Source of the DNA: Leisingera sp. ANG59
GTDB taxonomy: Bacteria > Pseudomonadota > Alphaproteobacteria > Rhodobacterales > Rhodobacteraceae
Length of the DNA stretch: 64,000 bases
Direction of reading: 5' to 3'
Assembly (NCBI RefSeq): GCF_013317235.1
Contig: NZ_WLCM01000007.1
Span: 71,501-135,500, forward strand
Made by a program: the position numbers and the translations under genes
The notes under the pieces: generated by a model
Told to the model about the DNA's origin: nothing
The model's input: the letters and a program-made list of their open reading frames with translations, nothing else
Database searches by the model: none
In this document: positions 26,090-34,967 of the stretch, piece by piece
Position numbering within the stretch: the first letter of the stretch is position 1
How the letters are laid out: the number at the start of each line of letters is the position of its first letter

Positions 26090-26875
26090 ATGAAAAAAGT
26101 CACCACCGGCTACAAGGACCGCATCGCCTATGTCACGCTTGCCCGCCCGGACAAGCACAACGCCCTGGATGAGGAGATGATTGATGCGATCATCGCCGCA
26201 GGCCAGGAGGTGGCAGAGTCGGACGCCCGCGCGGTGGTGCTCTCAGGCGCCGGCAAAAGCTTCTGCGCGGGCCTCGACATGGCGGCGCTGGCCGGCTTTG
26301 CGCAGCGCGACCTCAGCAGCCTGATCATGGAGCGCACCCACCATGACGCCAATGCGTTCCAGGAGGTGGCGATGGTCTGGCGCCGGGTGCCGGTGCCGGT
26401 GATTGCGGCCATCCACGGCGCCTGTTTCGGCGGCGGGCTGCAGATCGCGCTGGGCGCCGACATCCGCATCGCCCACCCGGAGGCGCAGCTGTCGGTGATG
26501 GAGATGAAATGGGGCCTGATCCCCGACATGGGCGGCATGGCGCTGTTGCCGCGGCTGGTGCGCAGCGACGTGCTGCGCCGCCTCGCCTGGACGGCGGAGA
26601 ATGTGGCGGCGCCGCAGGCGCTCGACTGGGGGCTGGTCACCGAACTGGCCGGCAGCCCGCTCAGCCGCGCAAATGAACTGGCGCAGGAAATCGCGGGCAA
26701 GAGCCCCTCCGCGGTGCGCGCCGCCAAACGGCTGATTGCCTATGCCGAAAGCGGTGCCTCCCAGGCGGATGTGCTGCTGCGCGAAAGCGCCGAGCAGCTG
26801 GAGCTGATCGGCAAGCCCGACCAGATCGAGGCGGTGGCCGCCCAGCTGCAAAAGCGGCCGCCGGATTTCCGCTGA
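26090..26875 (+). CDS. Crotonase / enoyl-CoA hydratase family protein
   Basis: 261 residues. Oxyanion-hole sequences are GAGKSFCAGLDM and HGACFGGGLQIALGADIRIA; the second catalytic carboxylate position falls in EMKWGLIPDMGG. The family acts on acyl-CoA thioesters (hydration, isomerisation, hydrolysis); which one is not clear. GGGGGAGCAGCC precedes the ATG. It is not embedded in a recognisable beta-oxidation operon. Confidence 0.88.
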   Translation: MKKVTTGYKDRIAYVTLARPDKHNALDEEMIDAIIAAGQEVAESDARAVVLSGAGKSFCAGLDMAALAGFAQRDLSSLIMERTHHDANAFQEVAMVWRRVPVPVIAAIHGACFGGGLQIALGADIRIAHPEAQLSVMEMKWGLIPDMGGMALLPRLVRSDVLRRLAWTAENVAAPQALDWGLVTELAGSPLSRANELAQEIAGKSPSAVRAAKRLIAYAESGASQADVLLRESAEQLELIGKPDQIEAVAAQLQKRPPDFR

Positions 26876-27313
26876 TCCGCGCCGTCCGGCTTTTTTCTGG
26901 TCAAAAATACCCATGCCCCGGGTGCCGCCGGGCGGTGCCGCCGGGCGGTGCCGCCGGCGGCACCCGGGGCCGCGTCGGGACAGGGAATTTACGCTTCAGT
27001 AACGTCTTCGGATTCTGCAACAGCGGAATGTCGCCAAATTGTCTGGAAACCCTTTCCGGCAGGCGGGAAACCGCCGCCCGCCGGCAGGAAAATGCCGCGT
27101 AAAACCAGCGCCAATCCCCGTTAACTTTTTGGCAACATCTGGGGGCGAATTCTGCCTTCAGCAGGGCGCAAGAATGGCCAATCCAGCATCTGGAAATCTG
27201 CTGACCGGCGGCCCGGCGGGCCTCTGGATGGCCGCTTGCACCCTGAAGAACTGCAATAGAACCGGCGGCGGCTAGGACGCACCGCGGCCGGGCTTCAGAA
27301 AGGAGTGAGGCTG
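26876..27313. other. Intergenic region with a GC-rich hairpin and short tandem repeat
   Basis: At about 26914-26969 GCCCCGGGTGCCGCC is the reverse complement of GGCGGCACCCGGGGC, with two copies of GGGCGGTGCCGCC between. The remaining 340 bases hold only a doubtful 78-codon frame (27039-27275), which I do not support, and the ribosome site of the next small gene. Confidence 0.6.
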
Positions 27314-27511
27314 ATGCAACTGGTGCAGAAGAAGTGGTTCATCCTGTTTGAAAGCGGCGGCCTGCTGTCCCGGACCGGGGACAGGATCACCTATTTCTAC
27401 GACGAGGCGCTGAGCTTCGGAGACCGCGAGGAGGCGCAGCGCTATCTGGCGGTGAACGAGAACAAGGTCAGCTATGCCGGGCTGCGCCCGTCGCTGACCC
27501 AGGCCGCGTGA
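27314..27511 (+). CDS. Small conserved hypothetical protein (65 aa)
   Basis: 65 residues: MQLVQKKWFILFESGGLLSR, ITYFYDEALSFGDREEAQRY, then a short polar end. AAGGAGTGAGGCTG gives a good ribosome site. Its stop overlaps the GTG start of the next gene by four bases (GTGA), which supports both as real and coupled. No known domain. Confidence 0.6.
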   Translation: MQLVQKKWFILFESGGLLSRTGDRITYFYDEALSFGDREEAQRYLAVNENKVSYAGLRPSLTQAA

Positions 27512-27786
27512 GCGGGTGGCTGACCGCCAGCCGCACGGCGGAACGGCTTGCCGTCAGCGACGGAAAGATGCCCAGGTCCGCGCGCTGGCTGCTGGCGCTG
27601 ACGGGGGTGATGATCTCCGCCTCGGCGCTGATCTTCTGGGCCTGGCTCGGCGGTGCGGGCCAGGCGCCGGAGGAGCAGCCCGGCTGGTTCACCCTGACCG
27701 CGCTGCGCTTCTTTTGGCTGCCCTTCCTCAGCGGCGCCGGGCTGGTGCTGGCGGTGTGCTGCGCCGGGCGCAACAGCAGCTGGTGA
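27508..27786 (+). CDS. Small membrane protein (92 aa), GTG start
   Basis: 92 residues with two predicted membrane segments (LLALTGVMISASALIFWAW and FFWLPFLSGAGLVLAVCCAG). It starts with GTG inside the stop of the preceding gene, so translation is probably coupled. A perfect 14-base terminator hairpin follows at once. Function unknown. Confidence 0.6.
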   Translation: MSGWLTASRTAERLAVSDGKMPRSARWLLALTGVMISASALIFWAWLGGAGQAPEEQPGWFTLTALRFFWLPFLSGAGLVLAVCCAGRNSSW

Positions 27787-27794
27787 CACCAACG

Positions 27795-27830
27795 GAGAAG
27801 GCCGCGCCCGGGTGCAGGCGCGGCCTTCTC
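27795..27830. terminator. Bidirectional terminator hairpin
   Basis: Perfect 14-base stem GAGAAGGCCGCGCC / GGCGCGGCCTTCTC with an eight-base loop, between convergent genes. T-tracts are short, so efficiency is uncertain. Confidence 0.65.
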
Positions 27831-27850
27831 AATTTCCGGTCTGCAAAGCC

Positions 27851-28753
27851 TTACAGCGAGGCGTCGTAGATCTTGCCGATGTTGGCACCCAGCGCCGCAT
27901 CGTATTCCGCGTCGGACATCGCCACGTTCAGCCCCTCGGTCAGCGCGCGGCTGAAGGAAGCGATCATCTTGCTGTTCTGCGCCAGGCGCGCGCAAGCGTC
28001 ATCGGTGGTGTAGCCGCCGGACAGCGCCACAACCCGCACCACATTGGCGTGATCGGCCAGATCATCATAGAGGCCCGCCTTGGACGGGATGGTCAGCTTC
28101 AGCGCCACTTTGCTGTCCGCCGGCAGGGCATCCAGCTGCGCCTTGATCTCTGCTTTCAGCAGCTCTTCGGCCTCAGCTTTGGTGGCAGAGTTGATGTCCA
28201 CTTCCGGCTCGATGATCGGCACCAGGCCGGCCGCAACGATCTGCTGGCCCACCTCGAACTGCTGGGCGACCACCGCCTTGATGCCCTCGGCATTGGCTTC
28301 CTTGATGACCGAGCGCATCTTGGTGCCGAAGATGCCCTTCTCGCTGGCGCGCGCCAGCAGCGCGTCCAGTTCCGGCATCGGCTTCATCATCTGCACGCCG
28401 TTGGCCTCATCGGCCAGGCCCTTGTCCACCTTCAGGAACGGCACCACGCCGCAGTTGCTCCACAGGAACTCGGCAGTCGGCTTGCCTTCGATCTCGCCGT
28501 CCATGGTCTTCTCGAACAGGATCGCGCCCAGGATGCGCTCCTTGCCGAAGCTCGGCGAGGTGATGATGCGGGTGCGCATCTTGTGGATCTCGGCGAACAT
28601 CTCGTCGTCGTTCGAATAGGCGTCCTCGTTCACGCCATAAAGCGCCAGCGCCTTCGGGGTCGAGCCGCCGGACTGGTCCAGCGCGGCAATGAAGCCCTTG
28701 CCGGAGGCGATGCGGTCGAGTTGTTCCTGATGAACAGAAGCGTCTTTGGCCAT
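27851..28753 (-). CDS. fda: Class I fructose-bisphosphate aldolase
   Basis: 300 residues. It matches the bacterial class I aldolase: [17 protein letters not shown] near the start, the Schiff-base Lys region [22 protein letters not shown] and a conserved end. It cleaves or condenses fructose-1,6-bisphosphate in glycolysis/gluconeogenesis without metal. The MocR regulator gene lies 170 bases upstream on the same strand, with no evidence of co-regulation. Confidence 0.93.
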   Translation of the reverse strand: MAKDASVHQEQLDRIASGKGFIAALDQSGGSTPKALALYGVNEDAYSNDDEMFAEIHKMRTRIITSPSFGKERILGAILFEKTMDGEIEGKPTAEFLWSNCGVVPFLKVDKGLADEANGVQMMKPMPELDALLARASEKGIFGTKMRSVIKEANAEGIKAVVAQQFEVGQQIVAAGLVPIIEPEVDINSATKAEAEELLKAEIKAQLDALPADSKVALKLTIPSKAGLYDDLADHANVVRVVALSGGYTTDDACARLAQNSKMIASFSRALTEGLNVAMSDAEYDAALGANIGKIYDASL

Positions 28754-28923
28754 AATGCGTCACTCTTCTTTGGAATGGTCTGTCTTGGCGCTGTCTATAG
28801 CGCGAATCTGCCGGGAAACAACGGGGTGTTGCGCTAACGGAAGAAGGATTTCCGCGCATCCCGCGCCATGTTGCAGCGCATTTCCGCAACCGGGGCCGGG
28901 CCGGGCCGCAGCTGCCCGCCTGT

Positions 28924-30300
28924 TCAGCCCAGCCAGTCCTTGCGGGTGACGGCATCGTTCAGCGCCAGCAGGTCCTCGCGCAGCTCCTCCAGGCCGACCG
29001 GCCCGCCCAGGCACACCCGCACCGCTTCCTCCGGCAGGCCGGAGACGGTGAAGGCGTCGCTGGGCATGATGCCGATCTGGCGCCCCGCCATGCGGCCCAT
29101 CACCTCGGCCCGGCTGGTGCCGCGGGGCAGGGTGAGCCACAGGTTGAAGGCCAGCGGGTCGCTCTCGACAAAACATTCCTGCAGCACCTGTGCCGCCAGC
29201 GCCTGCCGCTCCGCCGCGGCCTTGCGGATGAAGCGCTGAAGCTCGGCCGCGGTGCCGTCCTCGATCCAGCGGCCCAGCAGCGCCAGGTTCAGCGGCGACA
29301 CCATCACATGCATCGACCGCAGCGCCTGGCTGAACTGGCCCAGCAGGGCGCGTTTCGGCACCGTGGTATAGGCCAGCCGCAGCCCGGCGCCGAAGCACTT
29401 GGAGAGGCCGGCAATATGCCAGCCCAGATCGGGGATCAGGCTGCTGACCGGCTGCGGCGCGCCGTTGTCGACAAAGCAATAGGCGTCATCCTCGATCAGC
29501 GGCAGCTCATGTGTCTGCAGCACCGCGGCAATCTCCTGCCGCCGCTTGGCCGGAATGGTCCTCGTGGTCGGGTTCTGCAGTGTCGGGTTGAGGTACAGCG
29601 CCGCAGGCCAGTCGCCGGTGATGGCCTTCTCCAGCGCATCCGGCAGGATGCCGTCCTTGTCCGCCGGCAGGCCGATCAGCCGGATCCCCTGCCGCGCCGC
29701 GATGGAGCGCAGGCCGGGATAGGTCACCTCCTCGCACAGCAGGGTGGAGCCCGGCTCGCACAGCACCGTCAGAATGGCATAGAGGCTGGCATGCGCCCCC
29801 GGTGTGATCACCAGCCGCTCCGGCGCGCAGGGCAGCCCGTTGGCCTGCATCCACTCCGCCGCCAGGGCGCGGTCCTGCGGGCTGCCGGTCACCGACTGGT
29901 AGCGCAGCAGCGGCAGCAGGTTGGCAGAGACATGCTCCAGCCCCTTTTGCATCCGTGCCAGCAGCGCCGGGTCGTCCGGCTCCGGCGGCATGTTCATCAT
30001 CGGGTCTTCTTCCAGCGCCCGGCGCGGGTCGGGGCGCTCGGGCAGCGCGTCCCGGCTGCGCACGAAGGTGCCGCGGCCGACAAAGCTCTCGATATAGCCG
30101 CGCCGCACCGCCTCCGCGTAACCGCGAGACACGGTGGAGAAATCCACCCCCAGATCCTGCGCCACCCGCCGCTGCGGCGGCAGCCGGTCGCCGGGTGCCA
30201 GCACGCCGGCGTCGATGTCGGCGCCGATCGCCTCCGCAAGCTCAATGTAGCGGGGCCGGGTGCCGTCCAGACGGGCAGGGGTCCATTGTTTCATCGCCAT
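28924..30300 (-). CDS. MocR-type regulator (GntR HTH fused to aminotransferase fold)
   Basis: 458 residues. An N-terminal GntR winged helix (RYIELAEAIGADIDAG, PPQRRVAQDLGVDFSTVSRG) is joined to a class I aminotransferase-like domain with TPGAHASLYAILTVL, the Asn-Pro loop LNPTLQNPTTR, EDDAYCFVD and the PLP Lys in LSKCFGAGLRLAY. MocR proteins sense PLP or amino compounds. A palindromic candidate operator lies in the 140-base gap to the divergent DUF983 gene. ATG 30294 is a possible alternative start. Confidence 0.9.
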   Translation of the reverse strand: MAMKQWTPARLDGTRPRYIELAEAIGADIDAGVLAPGDRLPPQRRVAQDLGVDFSTVSRGYAEAVRRGYIESFVGRGTFVRSRDALPERPDPRRALEEDPMMNMPPEPDDPALLARMQKGLEHVSANLLPLLRYQSVTGSPQDRALAAEWMQANGLPCAPERLVITPGAHASLYAILTVLCEPGSTLLCEEVTYPGLRSIAARQGIRLIGLPADKDGILPDALEKAITGDWPAALYLNPTLQNPTTRTIPAKRRQEIAAVLQTHELPLIEDDAYCFVDNGAPQPVSSLIPDLGWHIAGLSKCFGAGLRLAYTTVPKRALLGQFSQALRSMHVMVSPLNLALLGRWIEDGTAAELQRFIRKAAAERQALAAQVLQECFVESDPLAFNLWLTLPRGTSRAEVMGRMAGRQIGIMPSDAFTVSGLPEEAVRVCLGGPVGLEELREDLLALNDAVTRKDWLG

Positions 30301-30360
30301 GTCTCCGGTTGGCGCATTGTTGCCTGAATGACTGGTTCAATGCCGGACCGCGGCAATAAA

Positions 30361-30390
30361 TGCAACATCAATGTTTGCATATTGATTGCA
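30361..30390. promoter_or_regulatory. Candidate MocR operator
   Basis: ATCAAT-N8-ATTGAT (30367-30386) lies within wider TGCAA/TTGCA arms (30361-30365 and 30386-30390). It is an A/T-rich palindrome in a GC-rich gap between a MocR regulator gene and a divergent gene, where such regulators commonly bind. It has not been tested. Confidence 0.5.
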
Positions 30391-30440
30391 TTCAATCCGG
30401 GAATCGCGTTATCAGGCGCCGGAACCCAAGGAGACGCGCG

Positions 30441-30821
30441 ATGACCCAAGCGGACGTTTTGCACCAGGACCAGCGGGAGCTTAAGCCTGCATTGTGGAAG
30501 GGGCTGCGGCTGCGCTGCCCGAACTGCGGCGGCGGCAAGCTGCTGCACAGCTACCTGAAGGTGAACGACAGCTGCACCGAATGCGGCCAGGAGCTGCACC
30601 ACCAGCGCGCCGATGACGGCCCGGCCTATCTGACCATCCTGGTGGTGGGCCACATCCTCGGCTTTGCGCTGCACATCGTCTACACCCAGCTGCGCCCGGA
30701 CCCCTGGACGCTGGCGATCATCATGTCGGTGATCACGGTGGGGGCCTCGCTGATCATGCTGCCGCGGATGAAGGGGCTGGTGGTGGCCTATCAATGGGCC
30801 AAGCGGATGCACGGCTTCTGA
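30441..30821 (+). CDS. DUF983 family membrane protein
   Basis: 126 residues. An N-terminal zinc-ribbon-like part (LRCPNCGGGKLLH and CTECGQEL) is followed by two membrane segments (YLTILVVGHILGFALHIVY and LAIIMSVITVGASLIML) and a YQWAKRMHGF end. This is the DUF983 layout. Function unknown. AAGGAG lies upstream of the ATG, and a terminator follows. Confidence 0.88.
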   Translation: MTQADVLHQDQRELKPALWKGLRLRCPNCGGGKLLHSYLKVNDSCTECGQELHHQRADDGPAYLTILVVGHILGFALHIVYTQLRPDPWTLAIIMSVITVGASLIMLPRMKGLVVAYQWAKRMHGF

Positions 30822-30847
30822 GCCGGAAAAACAGACTATCAAAATGC

Positions 30848-30875
30848 AAAAGGCGGGCCAGCGGCCCGCCTTTTT
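30848..30875 (+). terminator. Intrinsic terminator after the DUF983 gene
   Basis: Stem AAGGCGGGCC / GGCCCGCCTT with a three-base loop and a T5 run. Confidence 0.85.
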
Positions 30876-30888
30876 CTGTTCTCTCCCA

Positions 30889-30956
30889 GCGCCGCGCAGC
30901 GGCGCCGGGCCCAACGGGTGCTGCTCATGTGTCATGAGCAAAGCAGCGGGCGGGAG
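30889..30956. repeat. Dispersed CCCAAC/GGCGGGAG repeat, copy 1
   Basis: About 68 bases: GC hairpin GCGCCGCGCAGCGGCGC, then GGGCCCAAC, a second hairpin (GCTGCTCATG / CATGAGCAAAGCAGC) and GGGCGGGAG. The same order and length occur at 56670-56740 and 59561-59631. Confidence 0.65.
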
Positions 30957-30974
30957 ATCCCCGCCTGCCGGGGG

Positions 30975-32618
30975 TTACACCAGCCGCGAGGCGTCCTTGG
31001 CCGCGCGGACGAAATCGTCGAACAGCGGATGCGGCGCGAAGGGTTTGGATTTCAGCTCCGGGTGGAACTGCACGCCGATGAACCACGGGTGGTCTTTCCA
31101 CTCCACGATCTCCGGCAGGCGGCCGTCCGGCGACATGCCGGAGAAGGAGAGGCCGCATTTTTCCAGCTGCTCCTGATACTTGGTGTCGACCTCGTAACGG
31201 TGGCGGTGGCGCTCCTCGATGTGGGTGCTGCCATAGACACCGGCGACCTTGGAGCCCTCGGCCAGGGTCGCGTCATAGGCGCCCAGGCGCATGGTGCCGC
31301 CCTTGTCGTCGCCGACCTTGCGCTCGACCATCGTGTTGCCCTGCACCCATTCCTTAAGGTGGTAGACCACCGGCTCGAAGCGCTTCTTGCCGGCCTCGTG
31401 GTCGAACTCCTCGGAGCCGGCCTCGGAAATGCCCGCGACGTTGCGCGCGGCTTCGATCACCGCCATCTGCATGCCGAGGCAGATGCCCAGGTAGGGGACC
31501 TTGTTTTCACGTGCGTATTGCGCCGCCTTGATCTTGCCCTCGGTGCCGCGCTCGCCAAAGCCGCCGGGCACCAGGATTGCATGGTAGCCCTGCAGGTAGG
31601 GGGCGGCGTCTTCCTTGTCGAACAGCTCGGCATCGACCCATTCGATCTTAACCTTCACCCGGTTCGACATGCCGCCGTGGGTCAGCGCCTCGGCGATGGA
31701 TTTATAGGCGTCCTCCAGCTGGGTGTATTTGCCGACGATGGCCACCTTCACTTCGCCTTCGGGGTTGTAGATGCGGTCGGCCACATCTTCCCAGCGCTCC
31801 AGGTTGGGCTTCGGGGCCGGGGCGATGCCAAAGGCGTCCAGCACCGCCTGGTCGAGGCCTTCGCGGTGATAGGCCAGCGGCGCCTCGTAGATCGACTTCA
31901 GGTCCTGCGCGGCAATCACAGAGTCGGCGCGCACGTTGCAGAACAGCGCCAGCTTCTCGCGTTCCTTGACCGGGATCGGGCCTTCGGAGCGGCAGACCAG
32001 GATGTCGGGCGCCAGGCCGATGGAGCGCAGCTCCTTCACCGAGTGCTGGGTCGGCTTGGTCTTCAGTTCGCCGGAGGCCTTGATGTAGGGCAGCAGCGTC
32101 AGGTGCATGAAGATGCATTCGCCGCGCGGCTTGTCCTGGGCGAACTGGCGGATCGCCTCGAAGAACGGCAGGCCCTCGATGTCGCCGACGGTGCCGCCGA
32201 TCTCGCAGAGCATGAAGTCGACCTCATCCTCGCCGATCGAGATGAAGTCCTTGATTTCATTGGTGACGTGGGGGATCACCTGGATGGTCTTGCCGAGGTA
32301 GTCGCCGCGGCGCTCCTTCTCCAGCACGTTGGTGTAGATCCGGCCCGACGAGATCGAGTCGGTCTTGCGCGCGGGAACCCCGGTGAAACGCTCGTAATGG
32401 CCCAGGTCCAGATCGGTCTCGGCGCCGTCGTCGGTGACGAAGACCTCGCCGTGCTCAAACGGGCTCATGGTGCCCGGATCGACGTTCAGATAGGGGTCCA
32501 GCTTGCGCAGCCGGACCGAGTAGCCCCGCGCCTGCAGCAGAGCGCCAAGCGCCGCCGAAGCCAGGCCTTTGCCCAGGGATGAAACAACACCGCCAGTGAT
32601 GAAGATAAAACGCGCCAT
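30975..32618 (-). CDS. pyrG: CTP synthase
   Basis: 547 residues, full length. The N-terminal synthetase domain has [13 protein letters not shown] and [15 protein letters not shown]; the C-terminal glutamine amidotransferase has PGGFGERG, the nucleophile Cys in LGICLGMQ, and His/Glu in GVQFHPEL. It makes CTP from UTP, ATP and glutamine. secG lies 172 bases upstream on the same strand, the usual alphaproteobacterial order. Confidence 0.97.
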   Translation of the reverse strand: MARFIFITGGVVSSLGKGLASAALGALLQARGYSVRLRKLDPYLNVDPGTMSPFEHGEVFVTDDGAETDLDLGHYERFTGVPARKTDSISSGRIYTNVLEKERRGDYLGKTIQVIPHVTNEIKDFISIGEDEVDFMLCEIGGTVGDIEGLPFFEAIRQFAQDKPRGECIFMHLTLLPYIKASGELKTKPTQHSVKELRSIGLAPDILVCRSEGPIPVKEREKLALFCNVRADSVIAAQDLKSIYEAPLAYHREGLDQAVLDAFGIAPAPKPNLERWEDVADRIYNPEGEVKVAIVGKYTQLEDAYKSIAEALTHGGMSNRVKVKIEWVDAELFDKEDAAPYLQGYHAILVPGGFGERGTEGKIKAAQYARENKVPYLGICLGMQMAVIEAARNVAGISEAGSEEFDHEAGKKRFEPVVYHLKEWVQGNTMVERKVGDDKGGTMRLGAYDATLAEGSKVAGVYGSTHIEERHRHRYEVDTKYQEQLEKCGLSFSGMSPDGRLPEIVEWKDHPWFIGVQFHPELKSKPFAPHPLFDDFVRAAKDASRLV

Positions 32619-32790
32619 ATGTGTTCGGCTGCCCCCGTGAGAAGTCAGATTTCAGCTGCCCGGCGGTGATCGGAATCATTCCAAAAACCGCAGCATCACG
32701 GGACTTCATATATAAAGGATTCGCGCGAAATGCGCAAGGGAACCGCAAGATGCTGTTGCGGTTCCTATAACCCTCTCAAGGTGTAGTGGA

Positions 32791-33165
32791 TCAGTCTGCG
32801 CTGGGAACCAGCGGAGCGTTGTCGCCCTCGCTGGGCGGCAGAAGATCGCTGCCCAGCGGTGCCGCCGGGGCTTCGGGTGTCTCGCCTGCGTCTTCCTGCG
32901 GCACGCCGATGCGGTCGGCCACTGAGGAGCCCGCGGATTTCTGCGCCGCCATGATGGTCAGGGTGATCGAGGTGCAGATGAAGGCGATGGCCAGCAGCCA
33001 GGTCACCTTGCCAAGCGCGGTTGCCGCCGCCCGGCCGGAGATCGCGCCGCCGCCGCCGCCGCCGCCGCCCATGCCCAGGCCGCCGCCTTCGGAGCGCTGC
33101 AGCAGAACCACGGCGATCAGGCCGAGAGCCAGAAGAAGATGGATGATCAGAACAACGTTTTCCAT
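32791..33165 (-). CDS. secG: Preprotein translocase subunit SecG
   Basis: 124 residues. Two membrane segments (VVLIIHLLLALGLIAVVLLQ and LLAIAFICTSITLTIMA) flank the hallmark Gly-rich loop GGGLGMGGGGGGGGAISGR. The Pro/Ala-rich tail is normal for alphaproteobacteria. SecG joins SecYE and aids SecA cycling. The start at MENVVLII is chosen; upstream in-frame codons have no SecG match. Confidence 0.94.
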   Translation of the reverse strand: MENVVLIIHLLLALGLIAVVLLQRSEGGGLGMGGGGGGGGAISGRAAATALGKVTWLLAIAFICTSITLTIMAAQKSAGSSVADRIGVPQEDAGETPEAPAAPLGSDLLPPSEGDNAPLVPSAD

Positions 33166-33337
33166 GGGTCCCTGCGGCGGTTGGCTAAGTACCGGGCGGT
33201 AAATAGGCAAGATTGCCCGGGGGGGCAAGGGCGGAGTTTGCCTGCTGACGCGAACTGCCCGGCAGGTCACGCAACGTGAATGCTTGCATCATGAAACGTG
33301 ACTGGACAGCAGCCCCTGCGGGGGCGCAGCATGGGGT

Positions 33338-33964
33338 ATGCCCCATGATCATTCCGACCACCCGCACGCCCTGCTGCCGCCCGATCCCGCCCTGCGGGTG
33401 AAGGCGCTGGAAACGATTCTCACCGAAAAGGGCCTGATCGACCCCGCCGCGCTGGAGGAGATCATCGACACCTATCAGAACAGGATCGGCCCGCAGAACG
33501 GTGCAAGGGTGGTGGCCAAGGCGTGGAACGACCCGGATTTCAAGGCGGCGCTGCTGGCCGATGCCGGCCCGGTGCTGGCGGAGCTGGGCTATTACGGCCG
33601 CCAGGGCGAGCATATGGTGGTGGTGGAGAACACCCCGGTGCTGCACAACATGGTCGTCTGCACCCTGTGCAGCTGCTACCCGTGGCCGCTCCTGGGCATT
33701 CCGCCGGGCTGGTACAAATCCGATGCCTACCGCGCCCGCGCGGTGCGCGAGCCGCGCAAGGTGCTGGCGGAGTTCGGGGTGACGCTGCCCAAGGAGGCTG
33801 CGGTTCGGGTCTGGGATTCGACCGCGGAGGTCCGCTATCTGGTGTTGCCGATGCGGCCCGAGGGTGCTGAGGACCTGAGCGAGGCGGAGCTGGCGGCGCT
33901 GGTCACCCGCGACAGCATGATCGGCACCGGTCTGGCAAAGGTGCCGGGGGAGGCGCCGGCATGA
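33338..33964 (+). CDS. nthA: Nitrile hydratase alpha subunit, cobalt type
   Basis: 208 residues, normal length. The metal claw [10 protein letters not shown] carries three Cys and one Ser; Thr before the Leu (CTLCSC) is the signature of Co(III) enzymes, as iron enzymes have CSLCSC. The two outer claw residues are oxidised to sulfinate/sulfenate in characterised members. The enzyme hydrates nitriles to amides in the cytoplasm. The stop overlaps the beta-subunit ATG by four bases. Confidence 0.96.
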   Translation: MPHDHSDHPHALLPPDPALRVKALETILTEKGLIDPAALEEIIDTYQNRIGPQNGARVVAKAWNDPDFKAALLADAGPVLAELGYYGRQGEHMVVVENTPVLHNMVVCTLCSCYPWPLLGIPPGWYKSDAYRARAVREPRKVLAEFGVTLPKEAAVRVWDSTAEVRYLVLPMRPEGAEDLSEAELAALVTRDSMIGTGLAKVPGEAPA

Positions 33965-34638
33965 CCCGGGTGCATGACATGGGCGGGCGATTCGGCGACG
34001 GGCCGGTACAGCCTGAGGCCGAGGACGCGCCGGTCTTTGCCGAGGACTGGCACGCCCGCGCGCTGGCGGTGACGCTGGCCTGCGGCGCGCTGGGGCAGTG
34101 GAACATCGACACCTCGCGCCACGCGCGGGAGAAGCTGCCGCCCAAGGATTACACACGGTTTTCCTATTACGAGAAATGGATCTCGGCGCTGGCGGATCTG
34201 CTGGTCGAAAAGGGCGTGCTGACGCGGGACGACCTGCAGGGCAAGGGCGCCGCCGGGCTGCATGCGCTGGCGGAGCGGGCCTTGAAAGCGGAGAACGTGG
34301 CGGGAGCGCTGGCCAAAGGCGGTCCTGCGGACCGCGTAGGCGGGTCTGCGCCGCGGTTCTCCCCCGGGCAGGCAGTGCGGACGCGAATCCCTGCGGATAA
34401 CAGCCTGGTTGATGGCGGCCATACCCGGCTGCCGCAATACGCCGCCGGGGTGCCGGGCTATATCCTGAGGCTGCATGGCACGCATGTGCTGCCCGACAGC
34501 AATGCCCACGGGCTGGGCGAGGCGCCGGAGCCGCTGTACGCGGTGCGCTTCTTTTCCCGCGCGCTGTGGGCGCATCCGGAGCATCCCGATGACGAGGTGG
34601 TGCTGGACCTGTGGCAGAGCTACCTGGAGCCGCTATGA
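33961..34638 (+). CDS. nthB: Nitrile hydratase beta subunit
   Basis: 225 residues. It opens with the conserved [15 protein letters not shown] and ends with a barrel domain ([38 protein letters not shown]). It packs on the alpha subunit to form the active site. It is coupled to both neighbours by ATGA-type overlaps. Confidence 0.95.
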   Translation: MTRVHDMGGRFGDGPVQPEAEDAPVFAEDWHARALAVTLACGALGQWNIDTSRHAREKLPPKDYTRFSYYEKWISALADLLVEKGVLTRDDLQGKGAAGLHALAERALKAENVAGALAKGGPADRVGGSAPRFSPGQAVRTRIPADNSLVDGGHTRLPQYAAGVPGYILRLHGTHVLPDSNAHGLGEAPEPLYAVRFFSRALWAHPEHPDDEVVLDLWQSYLEPL

Positions 34639-34967
34639 GTGAGTGTGCCGAAGTATCCGCGCCGGAGCCGGTCTTTGCCGAACCCTGGCACGCGCAGGTC
34701 TTTGCCCTGACCGTGCATCTGAATGAAAGCGGCCGGTTCAGCTGGGGCGACTGGGTGGAACGGTTTTCAGCGACGCTCAAGCGCCATGGGTTGAGCCGCG
34801 AGCTGGACGGCGGCGAGGATTACTTCCGCGCCTGGCTGGAGACGCTGGAGATGTTCCTGGCCGAGGATGGGGCGGCGTCACGCGCCGAGGCCGAGGTGAT
34901 GCGCAGCCGCTGGGAGGAGGCGTATCTCAGCACCCCGCATGGCGCACCGGTGCATCTGCGCGGCTGA
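34635..34967 (+). CDS. Nitrile hydratase accessory (activator) protein
   Basis: 110 residues. EPVFAEPWHAQVFALTVHLN and FSWGDWVERFSATLKRH are homologous to the N-terminal part of the beta subunit ([18 protein letters not shown]), as in known cobalt-type accessory proteins that insert the metal by subunit exchange. Start ATG lies inside the beta stop codon. No cobalt transporter or amidase gene follows, so amide use must be encoded elsewhere. Confidence 0.9.
   Translation: MSECAEVSAPEPVFAEPWHAQVFALTVHLNESGRFSWGDWVERFSATLKRHGLSRELDGGEDYFRAWLETLEMFLAEDGAASRAEAEVMRSRWEEAYLSTPHGAPVHLRG

Noticed and set aside
27039-27275. 78-codon open frame before the small gene pair
   Set aside because: No ribosome site fits, the product is Gly/Arg/Pro-rich without hydrophobic pattern, and it spans an ordinary promoter region.
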